Assembly (NCBI GenBank): GCA_963678675.1 | Contig: OY783199.1 | Coordinates: 15,706,348-15,770,347, forward strand | Reading direction: 5' to 3' | Source of the DNA: Xiphydria camelus | Taxonomy: Eukaryota > Arthropoda > Insecta > Hymenoptera > Xiphydriidae | Length of the DNA stretch: 64,000 nt | Shown: in pieces, positions 10,951 to 20,413 of the stretch | Position numbering within the stretch: position 1 is the stretch's first letter | How the letters are laid out: the number at the start of each line of letters is the position of its first letter | Translations under genes and position numbers: made by a program | The notes under the pieces: model-generated | Databases searched by the model: none | What the model saw: the letters and a program-made list of their open reading frames with translations, nothing else | What the model was told of the DNA's origin: nothing

Positions 10951-12254
10951 TATGGGCACAAAATGTAGTGTAAGGAATATCATATTCACTGGATGTATTT
11001 TCACCGATATTGGATCCTCCAGGGACTTGAAAATCTGTTACATTCTCCAGGGTTTGGGACTGGCGTTGATCTGCATTAGCAGATATAGCAATATTTGATT
11101 GTGTGTTAATTTAATTCTCTCTCTCCATTTTCGACTTAGTTCTGCATCAGTTTTAGGTATTTTGTTATAAATTAATACACCCACGCATACACACACACAC
11201 ACACAACAATGTACAGTAATGCACGGTGGTTACTCGAGAAAGATCACGACTCCGATCGCAGACTACACGAGCTCCGTATAGCCGGCCACTCGACGCGGTA
11301 AAATCCGGAAAACTGAAAATGTGCAAACGAAATACAAACAACTCACACAAGTAACTCTGCGCCCTCTAGTCTGGCTTCTCATCAAGAGACACGGTAGTGT
11401 CTCGCGGCATGTTCATTCAAGTCGTCAGAACGACGCCGCCAGCGCTGTCGCCGCGAGCACCCGTGTATCTTTACAGGAAAAATGTCTGCCCCCTTCACCC
11501 CTCAATTTTAACATCGAATTTTCTCAATAAATATACGGTTATAACCAAAACTATGCTTAGTTACGCCATATAAATCGACTATTCTCTATCGATAGAGACC
11601 AGAGTAAATGTTGTAAGTTACATATTAACAGATATTTTTCCTTAGCAACGCGAAGCCACGCCCCTCGCGCCTCGAAAGTCGAGAATCCGATTTCTCGGGC
11701 GATATATATATGTCAAAATCTCACAAAAATTCCGCCTGTCTTCGGCGATATTCGGCCATGGTCGGAAATGTGTACACAGATGCGGCCACACGCATACGCC
11801 ATCAAATGTATGTGAGAGTGTGTGAGAGAATATGTTTCTTGAATGTTTAGTTGTTTTTTAAAATTAATAAAATAATATTCCATTCGCGAAACGATTTCCC
11901 TCGCATTTTTTCGATCCTCGGACGCGCTTGTTAATTCAGTGTAATCGGAGTAGTGAATGTCAATAGTGGTGAATGTGACAGACGCTCCGTATAGTTTAAT
12001 AATCGTTTGTATTTTTTTCGAATATCGAGATAGTGAACGGGTGCAGTGGTATTCTTCTCTCCAATGCCTGTGCATCAAGAAAGGAGCAGGAAAGGAGACG
12101 GTCTCAGAAGAATTGAAATCAGATAAGTTTAATTGCCATTTGACAGCTTTAACCTCACTTTCCATGGAAGGACAATATCTTTGTGTTTGTTCTATTTTTT
12201 GTTTTCAGGGTCATGCGAGCACGGGAAAAATCGAAGAAAATCAATCACCAACAC
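10951..12254. other. Unique DNA with a (CA)n run; possible decayed exon
   Basis: A CA microsatellite lies at about 11186-11206. From about 12063 the plus strand reads open, and TTTGTTTTCAG at 12199-12209 looks like a splice acceptor, but I recognise no protein. The short frames have no domain. It may be the edge of the duplicated block that follows. Confidence 0.35.
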
Positions 12255-13352
12255 AAGCCGTGGCAGAATAGGAGATGAAATGGAACTGGATCACAATAAT
12301 CAGGTAATTACTTTATCACTATTTTTCTCTATCGATATATTTCCTCTTTCGTACTATTACACGTTCCGATAATATACCGTCTTCCCGTACTGACAGTATA
12401 CATGCATTTTACCTCCAATATGCCGGAATTAAAAATCTCTAGAACTCTGCGGTACAATGCCACGGTATGAATATCAGGTTCTACCGACATGACATGCTTC
12501 GACAAGGTCTGTATCAACTTTAGCGGTATATTAAGGGCACTGCACTAATCCTGTGGCACATTTTTCTATCTGGGAAAGCATATTATTATGGTAGTACAGC
12601 TGTACAGCGTTCCGATAATATATAATTGGAACTTTTAATAATACGAAAGGGAAAATATATCGATAAAGAAAAGATAATAAAATAATTACTTCATTATTGT
12701 AATCCAATTCTATCGTATCTCCTACTTTTCTACCACGGCTTTCCCAGATAGAAAAATGTGCCACAGGATTAGTGCAGTGCCCCCAATATAATGCTAAAGT
12801 TGATACAGACCTTGTCGAAGCATGTCATGTCGGTAGAATTTGATATTCCTACCGTGACATTGTACCGCAGAGTTCTAGAGATTTTTAATTCCGGCATATT
12901 AAAGGTAAAATGCATGTATACTGTCAGTATGGGAAGACGGTATATTTCTACATATTGGAGAATCTAAGTCGTGGGAGAAGAACAAATCATCGGAGTAACT
13001 ACAATATCGGGGTAACTATAATACTTTATTTCTATTTTTTTCAGAACGATTCTCAGATAGAAAAATGTGCCACAGGATTAGTGCAGTGCCCCCAATATAA
13101 TGCTAAAGTTGATACAGACCTTGTCGAAGCATGTCATGTCGGTAGAATTTGATATTCCTACCGTGGCATTGTACCGCAGAGTTCTAGAGATTTTTAATTC
13201 CGGCATATTAGAGGTAAAATGAATGTATACTGTCAGTATGGGAAGACGGTATATTTCTACATATTGGAGAATCTAAGTCGTGGGAGAAGAACAAATCATC
13301 GGAGTAACTACAATATCGGGGTAACTATAATACTTTATTTCTATTTTTTTTC
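12255..13352. repeat. Direct and inverted duplication cluster
   Basis: A block beginning CAGATAGAAAAATGTGCCAC and running through TGGTACCGC-type and TTCTAGAGATTTTTAATTCC sequence to CTTTATTTCTATTTTTTT occurs twice in tandem, at about 12745-13045 and 13054-13352 (period about 309). An inverted partial copy lies at about 12385-12580, and its neighbour 12255-12380 is inverted relative to 12600-12742. An open frame of about 30 codons (ATGLVQCPQYNAKVD...) is kept in both direct copies. I do not recognise it. Confidence 0.7.
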
Positions 13353-13419
13353 TCATCGGTGCTTGCCCTCTGCCTTCCTACTACAAGTTTCGATTTATAT
13401 ACTAAATTTTATTTTATTT

Positions 13420-13614
13420 TTAGTTCATCGCCTCCACTCCATCGCCTTCGACTTCTTCTACCCAGTGAGGATTTCTCACGGTAGAATTTCGATTCATCTG
13501 TGAACAAAATCTTCTGACGAACGAGGGATCGTCCACTTGCCGTTCCAAAAACCAGTCGGAATAGTTCATTCGTCGAGTTGGATTTGCTTTCTCCGGTGCA
13601 TGTATGTACTTCAT
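13420..13614 (-). pseudogene. Possible mariner-type transposase remnant
   Basis: The minus strand reads NYSDWFLERQVDDPSFVRRF and then, after a short gap, NPHWVEEVEG. This resembles the part of Tc1/mariner-like DDE transposases where WFL..R...DPSF is followed by the LFTDE segment and then the NPHW segment. The DE part is missing or scrambled and there is no full domain. An inverted copy of the first half lies at 14178-14235 on the plus strand, where the same NYSDWFLERQVDE residues are readable. This is weak similarity from memory of the family only. It is probably a decayed fragment. Confidence 0.3.
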
Positions 13615-14886
13615 TTTAAAAGGATGAACATTCTTTTCTATTTCTTATAGTCTTATTCTCTCTAGGAGAGCATCGGTGTTCCACTGCTCTCGTATTCTTT
13701 CAGGTCTTTCTAAAATAATTATAGAAATCACATATATAATTCAGCTCTGACAAGTACAATCTTATCGAGCTGTCTTATTGAGCTGTTTCTTTCAATGTAA
13801 TGATTCCAAAATGTTTCTATAACGTTTTGCAACTTTGTGAATTTATCGAGAAAGATATATTTCTAACATAGGGTAGTGTTCAAAAATATTGCAAAATATC
13901 CCAAGAATATCACAAAAATTACTTGTAAAGACGTGTTTTATGGGATGTAATTTCTTAATTAAATATTTGTTAAGATAATTTAACATAAATATCACTTTCG
14001 TAATTTCTGTCGGTTATGAGACTGCTGGATTGCCGTTGTTACGTCCCAATAGCAACTCAATTCAATATTTTCTCAGGTGCACCTATTCGAACTAACTTAT
14101 TACCCACCAATATTGAAAATAAATCTTCTCAAGGCTGAATACGACTTGGGCATGTTTCAGCGTACAATTAGCTAGATCCAGCTCGACGAATGAACTATTC
14201 TGACTGGTTTTTGGAACGGCAAGTGGACGAGCTTTACAGCTGTTTCGCTGCCGTGTTGCCAAGTCTCTCATCGTTAATATGGCATGCTAATGGTTTGCGA
14301 AGTCAAAACGAATTTCATGACAATCTTACGTTGCAACTATACGGTAAAACCCAATTTACTTATTTTTTACATAATCCTTAATATTTCATCTGTCAAATTA
14401 CTAGTCTTTCAAAGTCTAAAGTTGGCGGAATGTGTGTTAAAGTCAGTGATAATCTACCTTAGTACAATCGTCTGCCATAAGGCGATATGTTAAAAGTGGT
14501 CAACTTTAGAATAAAATAACGAAGAAACTATAGACGGTCTATATTGCTCAAATTTTCGTATTAGTTGTGTAAAGTATTCGTGTATATCATATAAAAAAAT
14601 TAGGGCTGTAAGTTGGTTTTCGTCTGATAGTCGAACCTCCTTAAAGCAGGAATAGTTGGAACGAAAAGCCCATATTGCAATGAAAGTACTATGGGTACTA
14701 TGGATGAAGGCGCTCGCTGACAAGACTGACATTCTCCGATGTCCATCGAGTCATCTTTTTACGGACAGGACACGAGTTAGATCCTCTTCGGTTGCACCTG
14801 TACGAGATGATATGTCAGAAAATCGTGAGTCTTTATGAAAATCTTCTAACCTACTCGTTCTGCAGTAATACTTAATAATAAAAAAC
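13615..14886. other. AT-rich DNA, inverted transposase scrap, no gene
   Basis: Apart from the inverted fragment at 14178-14235 (paired with 13527-13592), no domain or repeat family is recognised. The open frames are under 85 codons and unsupported. Confidence 0.4.
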
Positions 14887-14894
14887 TATTCTCC

Positions 14895-15117
14895 TACATG
14901 TACACCCGGGGACACGGCATCTGTCGCTGGTGACTGTTTTTAAACGTTATTTTTAAACGTACTAACCAATAATTAATAATCCTCATACTTTCATTCACGA
15001 GAGTAGATGTCACCGTAGCTAATGAGCGCATGAGAATTAATTATTCATTGGTTAGTACGTTTAAAAATAACGTTTAAAAAAGTCACCAGCGACAGATACC
15101 GTATCCCCGGGTGTACA
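14895..15117. mobile_element. Foldback MITE P with 8-bp TSD (hAT-like)
   Basis: The 223-bp element has arms of about 85 bp: TACATGTACACCCGGGGACA at the left and CCCCGGGTGTACA at the right, with AACGTACTAACCAATAATTAA mirrored inside. It is flanked by an exact direct repeat TATTCTCC (14887-14894 and 15118-15125). An 8-bp duplication suggests the hAT superfamily. It has no coding capacity. Confidence 0.85.
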
Positions 15118-15177
15118 TATTCTCCCGATGAATAAATTCCAAAAAGTAGTGAAATCCCCCCACAAAAACAGATTCTC

Positions 15178-15862
15178 TGTAAAAAAAGGCGGCATGTTCA
15201 TTCAGTGCCAACAAAAATTGATACGTAAAATACTCTCCAAAAAAGATTTGAAATCAATTAAGATCGCCATGTTCAAGATTTATGTATTAAAAGTAAAAGG
15301 CATCATTTGAAAGGAAAATTATTGTAAATCAAGTTACTAAAAAATTCGACTAAAAAAATTTATAAAAAAATTTTAATAAAAAAGAACTTGCCGCGTTTTT
15401 TTCTTCAAAATAAAAAATTCTGACAGAATTATACTCGATGTTTATGCACTTATGATTTTAAATAAATTCATACACTTATAATATGATACCACCAGTATAC
15501 CGAATGTCGCACGGGAAACCGATTAGGCGGGGGCCTTCTGAAATTCTCTGAATTTGACTTCGGCAGTGTAATTTATGAATCACTCTAGCACCGTCCAAGC
15601 ACTGCCAATTATTCGGCATAGTGGACAAAATATGAAAACTTAAACGCGGCAAGTTCTTTTTTATTAAAATTTTTTTATAAATTTTTTTAGTCGAATTTTT
15701 TAGTAACTTGATTTACAATAATTTTCCTTTCAAATGATGCCTTTTACTTTTAATACATAAATCTTGAACATGGCGATCTTAATTGATTTCAAATCTTTTT
15801 TGGAGAGTATTTTACGTATCAATTTTTGTTGGCACTGAATGAACATGCCGCCTTTTTTTACA
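15178..15862. repeat. 221-bp inverted repeat Q, no mismatch seen
   Basis: The left arm 15178-15398 and right arm 15642-15862 are equal in length and I see no mismatch between them by eye. The spacer is 243 bp. The arms contain AAAGGCGGCATGTTCATTCA at the outside and GAACTTGCCGCGTTT at the inside. Short open frames read across the left arm but none has a recognisable domain. Identical arms imply recent formation, gene conversion or selection, or possibly an assembly artefact. Confidence 0.9.
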
Positions 15863-16533
15863 TATATCTTACGGATACACCCAAGAAAGGGTCCTAAACG
15901 CTGGATTTATGGTGAGACTAAACAGTCCTCTTACAATTAGCGGAGGTGCGACACTGCGTCGCCTCATAATACGAACAATAGCTTCCATCGCCCGAAGAAA
16001 CCCTCTCGAGCAACACAAATCTGACCCCCTCTGCACAGTCTAAACAGCGATTGATTTTTGCCTTATTTTTTTTCAGTTTCAAGTTAATAACTATAACATG
16101 TGCGATCAAGAGTAGATCTCCTCCAGGTCGTAAATCCCGAAGGCACTACTGCGTGACACGAATAGTGACCGAAAACGTAGAGTGGTGGATTTAAACCGTA
16201 TCGGTTAGTTGAAATGATGTAACACTGCACTCACAATATTACTGGTGATTATATTGGATTCAAAGAGATATAGTAATTCCGTGATGTAGCCGTGGTTTAC
16301 AATTAGATATACTGAGAGGTAGTTTTGAGGGAAATGTGTGGGACTGCGAACGCATTCGTAACCCCCATTCACCAAAACATACCGCCTGCCTCGCTGTTGC
16401 GCGACCGATGTACAGATGATATCTAGATTATAGTGCGTTACTGAGGTTGCGATAATAGTGAGCCTCGCCGCGAGAGTGATAGTCGTACGGCGGCCTGGCG
16501 CTGCAGCCTCGCAAAATCGACACATGGCTTTTA
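15863..16533. other. Unique DNA, no gene seen
   Basis: A moderate-GC stretch with an open minus-strand frame running into the inverted repeat that follows (16205-16690). No domain is recognisable in that frame and it crosses a repeat boundary, so I do not call it a gene. Confidence 0.4.
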
Positions 16534-17226
16534 GTCCAGGGAAATAAGGCATATAAAAACCCCATCTGCGGAATGAGAGAAAGCAAGCTAGATTTTTGCA
16601 GAGATCTTCGTTTTGATGTTCTAATGAAGCATCAAAAAGTCTCATATGCTCACCCTTGTGCGTCTCGAGATATCGAAGGTCAAAGGTCATGAAAATCAGT
16701 TTTTTGCGAAAATCTCGCTTCCGGCTAGTCTGATGTCTTAAGAAGTTTTAACAAAATTTACGTAAAACAGTATTCTCTACAAGTTTGGTTATGTACATTT
16801 TTTTGTACGATCAACCGTTTTCGAGATATACCGTGAAGAAGCGGGAGCGCGCATTTTTGAATAGCTAATACTGTATATACTGCTTATAGCTATAACTATA
16901 AATGCACTTTTCTTAGTAGTTACTAAAAATTGAATTCCTATTATTGTTTCAATTAAAAGTTTGTTCATTTATAAAAAAATATAATAAATAATTCATAACA
17001 AATAATGCATACTTTTCAGCACTACTTTTGAAGTAGAATAGAAGGCGCGTTTTTTTAAGATATGTTACTGCAACCACATGTACCTACTAACCTAATCCAT
17101 GTTTACCCTACTGGCCTAATCCATGTTTTCGATATTAACCAAAGTTTCTGAACAGTAACCGATTCACGTCTTCCGCAGTTGCCGGCGTGCTTTATGTTTC
17201 CTCTTCTTCGTCCTCGTCTTCTTCAG

Positions 17227-17985
17227 GTTCCTTAAGTAGTTTTGTCTTCATCATCATACGCTTCCGCTGTATCTAATTGCAAAATCTCTTCAGGCTCATG
17301 GCCACTGAAGTTTTCAATGTCTTGCAATTCTGAGGAAGGATTCAGGCATGCCTGTCCGTGACACTAACCACAAACTGTAGAGCATGGTAGTCCTACTTTT
17401 CTACATCCACACTGCGCACCACATCCTTTTTTACAATTGCAGAAGATTGTGTTTAATAGTTCGTCTGGGGCAGGTGGCAATAGTGTTGTTTTCGGCTCTA
17501 GCATCTCGTTTTTTAAAGATCTATAACTGAGAGTTTTGCTCCGATTGACTTGAAATTTGGAAGCAACATTCTTTAAATGTTTTACTATAAGAAAAGGCAA
17601 TTTAAAAAATTGATTTTTAGACCCCCCTCCCCCCTCCCTAAAAGAACAAGCAAATCAATGTCTTCTCTAATGATGACGGCGGTTCTTTCTCTTTCCGACC
17701 CTTCGATGGCTATTTCGATGATTAGGACATCCGCATCATCCTTGGCTTATATTGTAGAGATGTTAGTAGCTTGTAGTTGTTCAATAAGCATTTCAATAAA
17801 AATGTTTTTGTTGCATCGGTTTGATAAGAACTTTTCTTGGCTGATTGGCACATTCATTGTTGCATCAAAGCGAACTTCATAAGATGTAGACAGTGCAGTA
17901 GTTCGTCTTAATTGCTCCATTGCTTTTATATTTTTTAAATTGTCTGACTAACCGTCAAATATAACAATTATGTTAGAACTTAGAT
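17227..17985 (-). pseudogene. Decayed transposon protein with Cys-rich CXC tail
   Basis: Read on the minus strand, the segment encodes IVIFDG, a stop, then KNIKAMEQLRRTTALSTSYE and PISQEKFLSN. After another stop comes DDADVLIIEIAIEGSERERT followed by REDIDL. A frame change precedes LLPPAPDELLNTIFCNCKKG and CGAQCGCRKVGLPCSTVCG, then a further in-frame TAG and CHGQACLN. The cysteine pattern (CNCKK.C...CGCRK.GL.C...C..C.G..C) matches the CXC type seen in tesmin/TSO1-like and many transposon-derived insect proteins. The acidic DDAD...GED-like region resembles a PIN/FEN-type nuclease fold, though in this copy GED reads RED. Several stops and at least one frameshift make it a pseudogene. The assignments are from family knowledge and the nuclease part is tentative. 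Confidence 0.6.
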
Positions 17986-17987
17986 TG

Positions 17988-18123
17988 AAGACTTCAGTGG
18001 CCATGAGCCTGAAGAGATTTTGCAATTAGATACAGCGGAAGCGTGTGATGATGAAAACAATATTGTGGTAGAACTACTTGAGGAACCTGAAAAAGACGAG
18101 GACGAAGAAGAGGAAACATAAAG
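17988..18123 (+). pseudogene. C-terminal remnant of the same transposon protein
   Basis: The plus strand reads DFSGHEPEEILQLDTAEACD and then, after a few residues, VELLEEPEKDEDEEEE, ending at a TAA. It is the inverted counterpart of the end of the 17227-17985 pseudogene, which stops earlier (after DEDKTT) through a deletion of about 21 bases. The upstream protein is absent here, so this is a tail fragment only. It shows what the natural acidic C-terminus looked like. Confidence 0.6.
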
Positions 18124-18360
18124 CACGCTGGCAATTGCGAAAGACGTGAATCGGTTACTGTTCAGAAACCATGTCTAAAAAAACGCGCCTTGCATTCTAC
18201 TTCAAAAGTGGTGCGGAAAAGGATGCATTTTTTGTTATTAATTATTTATTATATTCTTTTTTATAAATGAACAAACTTTTAACTGAAATAATAATAGGAA
18301 TTCAATTTTTTAGTATAACTACTAAGAAAAGTGCATTTATAGTTATAGCTAAGCAGTATA

Positions 18361-18592
18361 CTGCCCAACTATGGAGAAAGGCAGTAATTGCTAACCGACA
18401 AATTTGTGGAAAATCAACTTTAACTTCGATGCCTTTTGCCGGAGGGTTTCCAAGACAGATTACTAATAAAACCTACCTTTAACACTACGAAAGGGTACAA
18501 AATATAGGTACAAAATAATGAAGATATTCAATGGTACCAAGAAACGCACTTCGATTTGTTTTGCTAATTACTGTCTTTCTCCATAACTGGGT
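18361..18592. mobile_element. MITE N inside the right arm of M
   Basis: The ends are inverted: CTGCCCAACTATGGAGAAAG at the left and CTTTCTCCATAACTGGGT at the right. It is flanked by AGTATA on both sides (18355-18360 and 18593-18598). The left arm of M (near 16866-16890, read in reverse) is the empty site, with a single AGTATA and continuous sequence. No coding. Confidence 0.85.
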
Positions 18593-18951
18593 AGTATATA
18601 CACTATTACCTATTCAAAAATGCGCGCTCCCGCTCCTTCACGCTATATCTCGAAAACGGTTGATATTACAAAAAAATGTTTAGAATCAAACTTGTAGAGA
18701 ATGCTGTTTTACGTAAATTTTGTTAAAACTTCTTAAGACATCAGACTAACCGGAAGCGAGATTTTCGCAAATAACTGATTTTCATGACCTTTGACCTTTG
18801 ATATCTCGAGACGCACAAGGGTGAGCATATGAGACTTTTTGGTACTTCATTAGAACATCAAAACGAAGATCTCTGCAAAAATCCAGCTTGCTTTCTCTCA
18901 TTCCGCAGAGGAAGTCTTATTTCCCTGGACTATTTGCCTGGCAAAGGCGAT

Positions 18952-19135
18952 AGACGGTACGGCGTCTACGTACGGTAGAGAGCGGTGGAATGGAGCAGAG
19001 TTGAGAGCGGTGTATTGGAGCAGGGTCGAGAGCGCTGTATGAGTGAGTCACGGTCGGAAGCGCTGGAGTGTGTGGGTTTCGTTACGGACGCGTCGTGTCG
19101 GGCGCGCGATTTTAGTACCCTCAGCATAAAAGTTT
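18952..19135 (+). repeat. Repeat FF, copy 1
   Basis: Starts at TAGACGGTACGG, contains three tandem 25-bp units around AGAGCGGTGGAATGGAGCAG, and ends TTAGTACCCTCAGCATAAAAG. The inverted copy at 61212-61392 shares TGGAGTGTGTGGGTTTCGTT and TTAGTACCCTCAGCA. It adjoins the M structure here but not at the other site. Confidence 0.65.
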
Positions 19136-20140
19136 CACTTCAAAATTAATTTTATCTTTCTTTCTACTTCGAATACAACGTACATCTCTAATACTAATCG
19201 GATATAAAATTTTTCTGTTTCGTAACCCTTATTTTCTATATAATCCTCAAACTCAATATCCTCTCGTCGCTATCGTAAATCATGTCATCATTTTCAGCTC
19301 CGAATTATCCTCACGTGACGCTTTGAAATAATGAATTGTTTTGTGGCGACCCGTCACGCTGTGGCGGCTCGACACCAGGTGGCGCCAACCCCTCTCGGCT
19401 CTCGGTAGTATTTTTCTCTCTGTACGCGCAAGTGTCCCAACGCGCTCGTCGCCGTGATGGTAGTGTTACGCGACGCCCGCCGAGTGGCGCGTGAAACGCG
19501 CGATTACTTTGAATTACGAGACGCGCGAGCCGAAGAATAAGTCCACGCCGCCTCGAAGCGGAGAAGCGGGCAATTAACTCCGCTGCACAATGCAGAATAA
19601 ATGTCCGACGATGTGTTTAACGCCCCTCCCCGAGGTCCTCGCCGCGCGAGAGCGTCACTCGTCGTCGACGCGGCGAGATTCCCATGTGTATAAAAACGTA
19701 CGAGTACACATGCAGGCCCACATCTTACCGCGCGTTGCGTGTCGCGACGCGCACCGAGAGAGATTTCACCTCTCGCGCGCGCTCCGGGCTTTCATCTTCA
19801 TCCAATAACGATATTTCAGAGTGCGAAACACCGCGGCGCGGAGTCCTTCGCGTGGCGGGGATACAGGGAGCTGATTTATCGTTATTATCTTCGCGCGCGG
19901 CGTGTGCAGGTGCCCGGGATACTACACCGAGCGGCAATGTGCGCGCGGCCGCTCGTTTACGATCGACGATAGGATCGTCCGGCGGATTTCTCGCGCGGCG
20001 TTCCGTTACGGCAGGCCGATCGTACCGCGCAATCTCACCCTAGGAAAATATTTTCCCTTCCTTATCGGGGCACGGGTTCAATTTTTTTTAAGATAGAGAG
20101 GCGGATGTGGGTTTCTTCGGGTGGCTCATGGATCTTCGAG
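19136..20140. other. CpG-rich unique DNA, no gene seen
   Basis: Overlapping open frames on both strands between about 19590 and 20096 are compositional, with Arg/Ala-rich translations and no domain. I see no exon. Confidence 0.4.
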
Positions 20141-20413
20141 CACTGAGAAAAATAATTAGATAGGTTAAAATAACAAAACGCGTCTTAGATGCATTTAGTT
20201 ATTCTAATATAAATACCAGTCAGTTCAACCAAATATCAAGTTATTCTGACCAAATTTTTAGTCATTCCAACCAAAAGTTTAGTTCTAACCAAAAAGTGGT
20301 CAATTTAACCGAACCAAAGAGATGGAGAATCCACATTTTCAAAAACGGTATGGTCATCGTTTTCAGGATTTTGGTTTGATTTTGATTAAATTGATTAAGT
20401 ATTTTTCTCAGTG
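20141..20413. repeat. Family B, copy in reverse orientation
   Basis: Starts CACTGAGAAAAATAATTAG and ends ATTAAGTATTTTTCTCAGTG. The internal GTTATTCTAACCAAA and CCACATTTTCAAAAAC blocks are the reverse of the array at 1335. Confidence 0.7.

Larger units (their letters stand above)
16534..18930. repeat. Inverted pair of transposon 3' ends (M)
   Basis: The left arm (about 16534-17320) and right arm (about 17988-18930) are inverted copies. Examples are GACCTTTGACCTT with AAGGTCAAAGGTC, CGCTCCCGCTCCTTCACG with its left-arm mirror, and CTTCAGTGGCCATGAGCC with GGCTCATGGCCACTGAAG. The arms are diverged and unequal: the right contains the N insertion and the left has about 70 extra bases near 17080-17150. 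Both coding remnants point outwards, so this is two copies of one element joined by their 5' parts. The original transposon class is not clear. Confidence 0.8.

Noticed and set aside
12133..12372. Host exon with intron acceptor at 12209
   Set aside because: The acceptor-like sequence is tempting, but the frames are short, unrecognised and border a duplication cluster.
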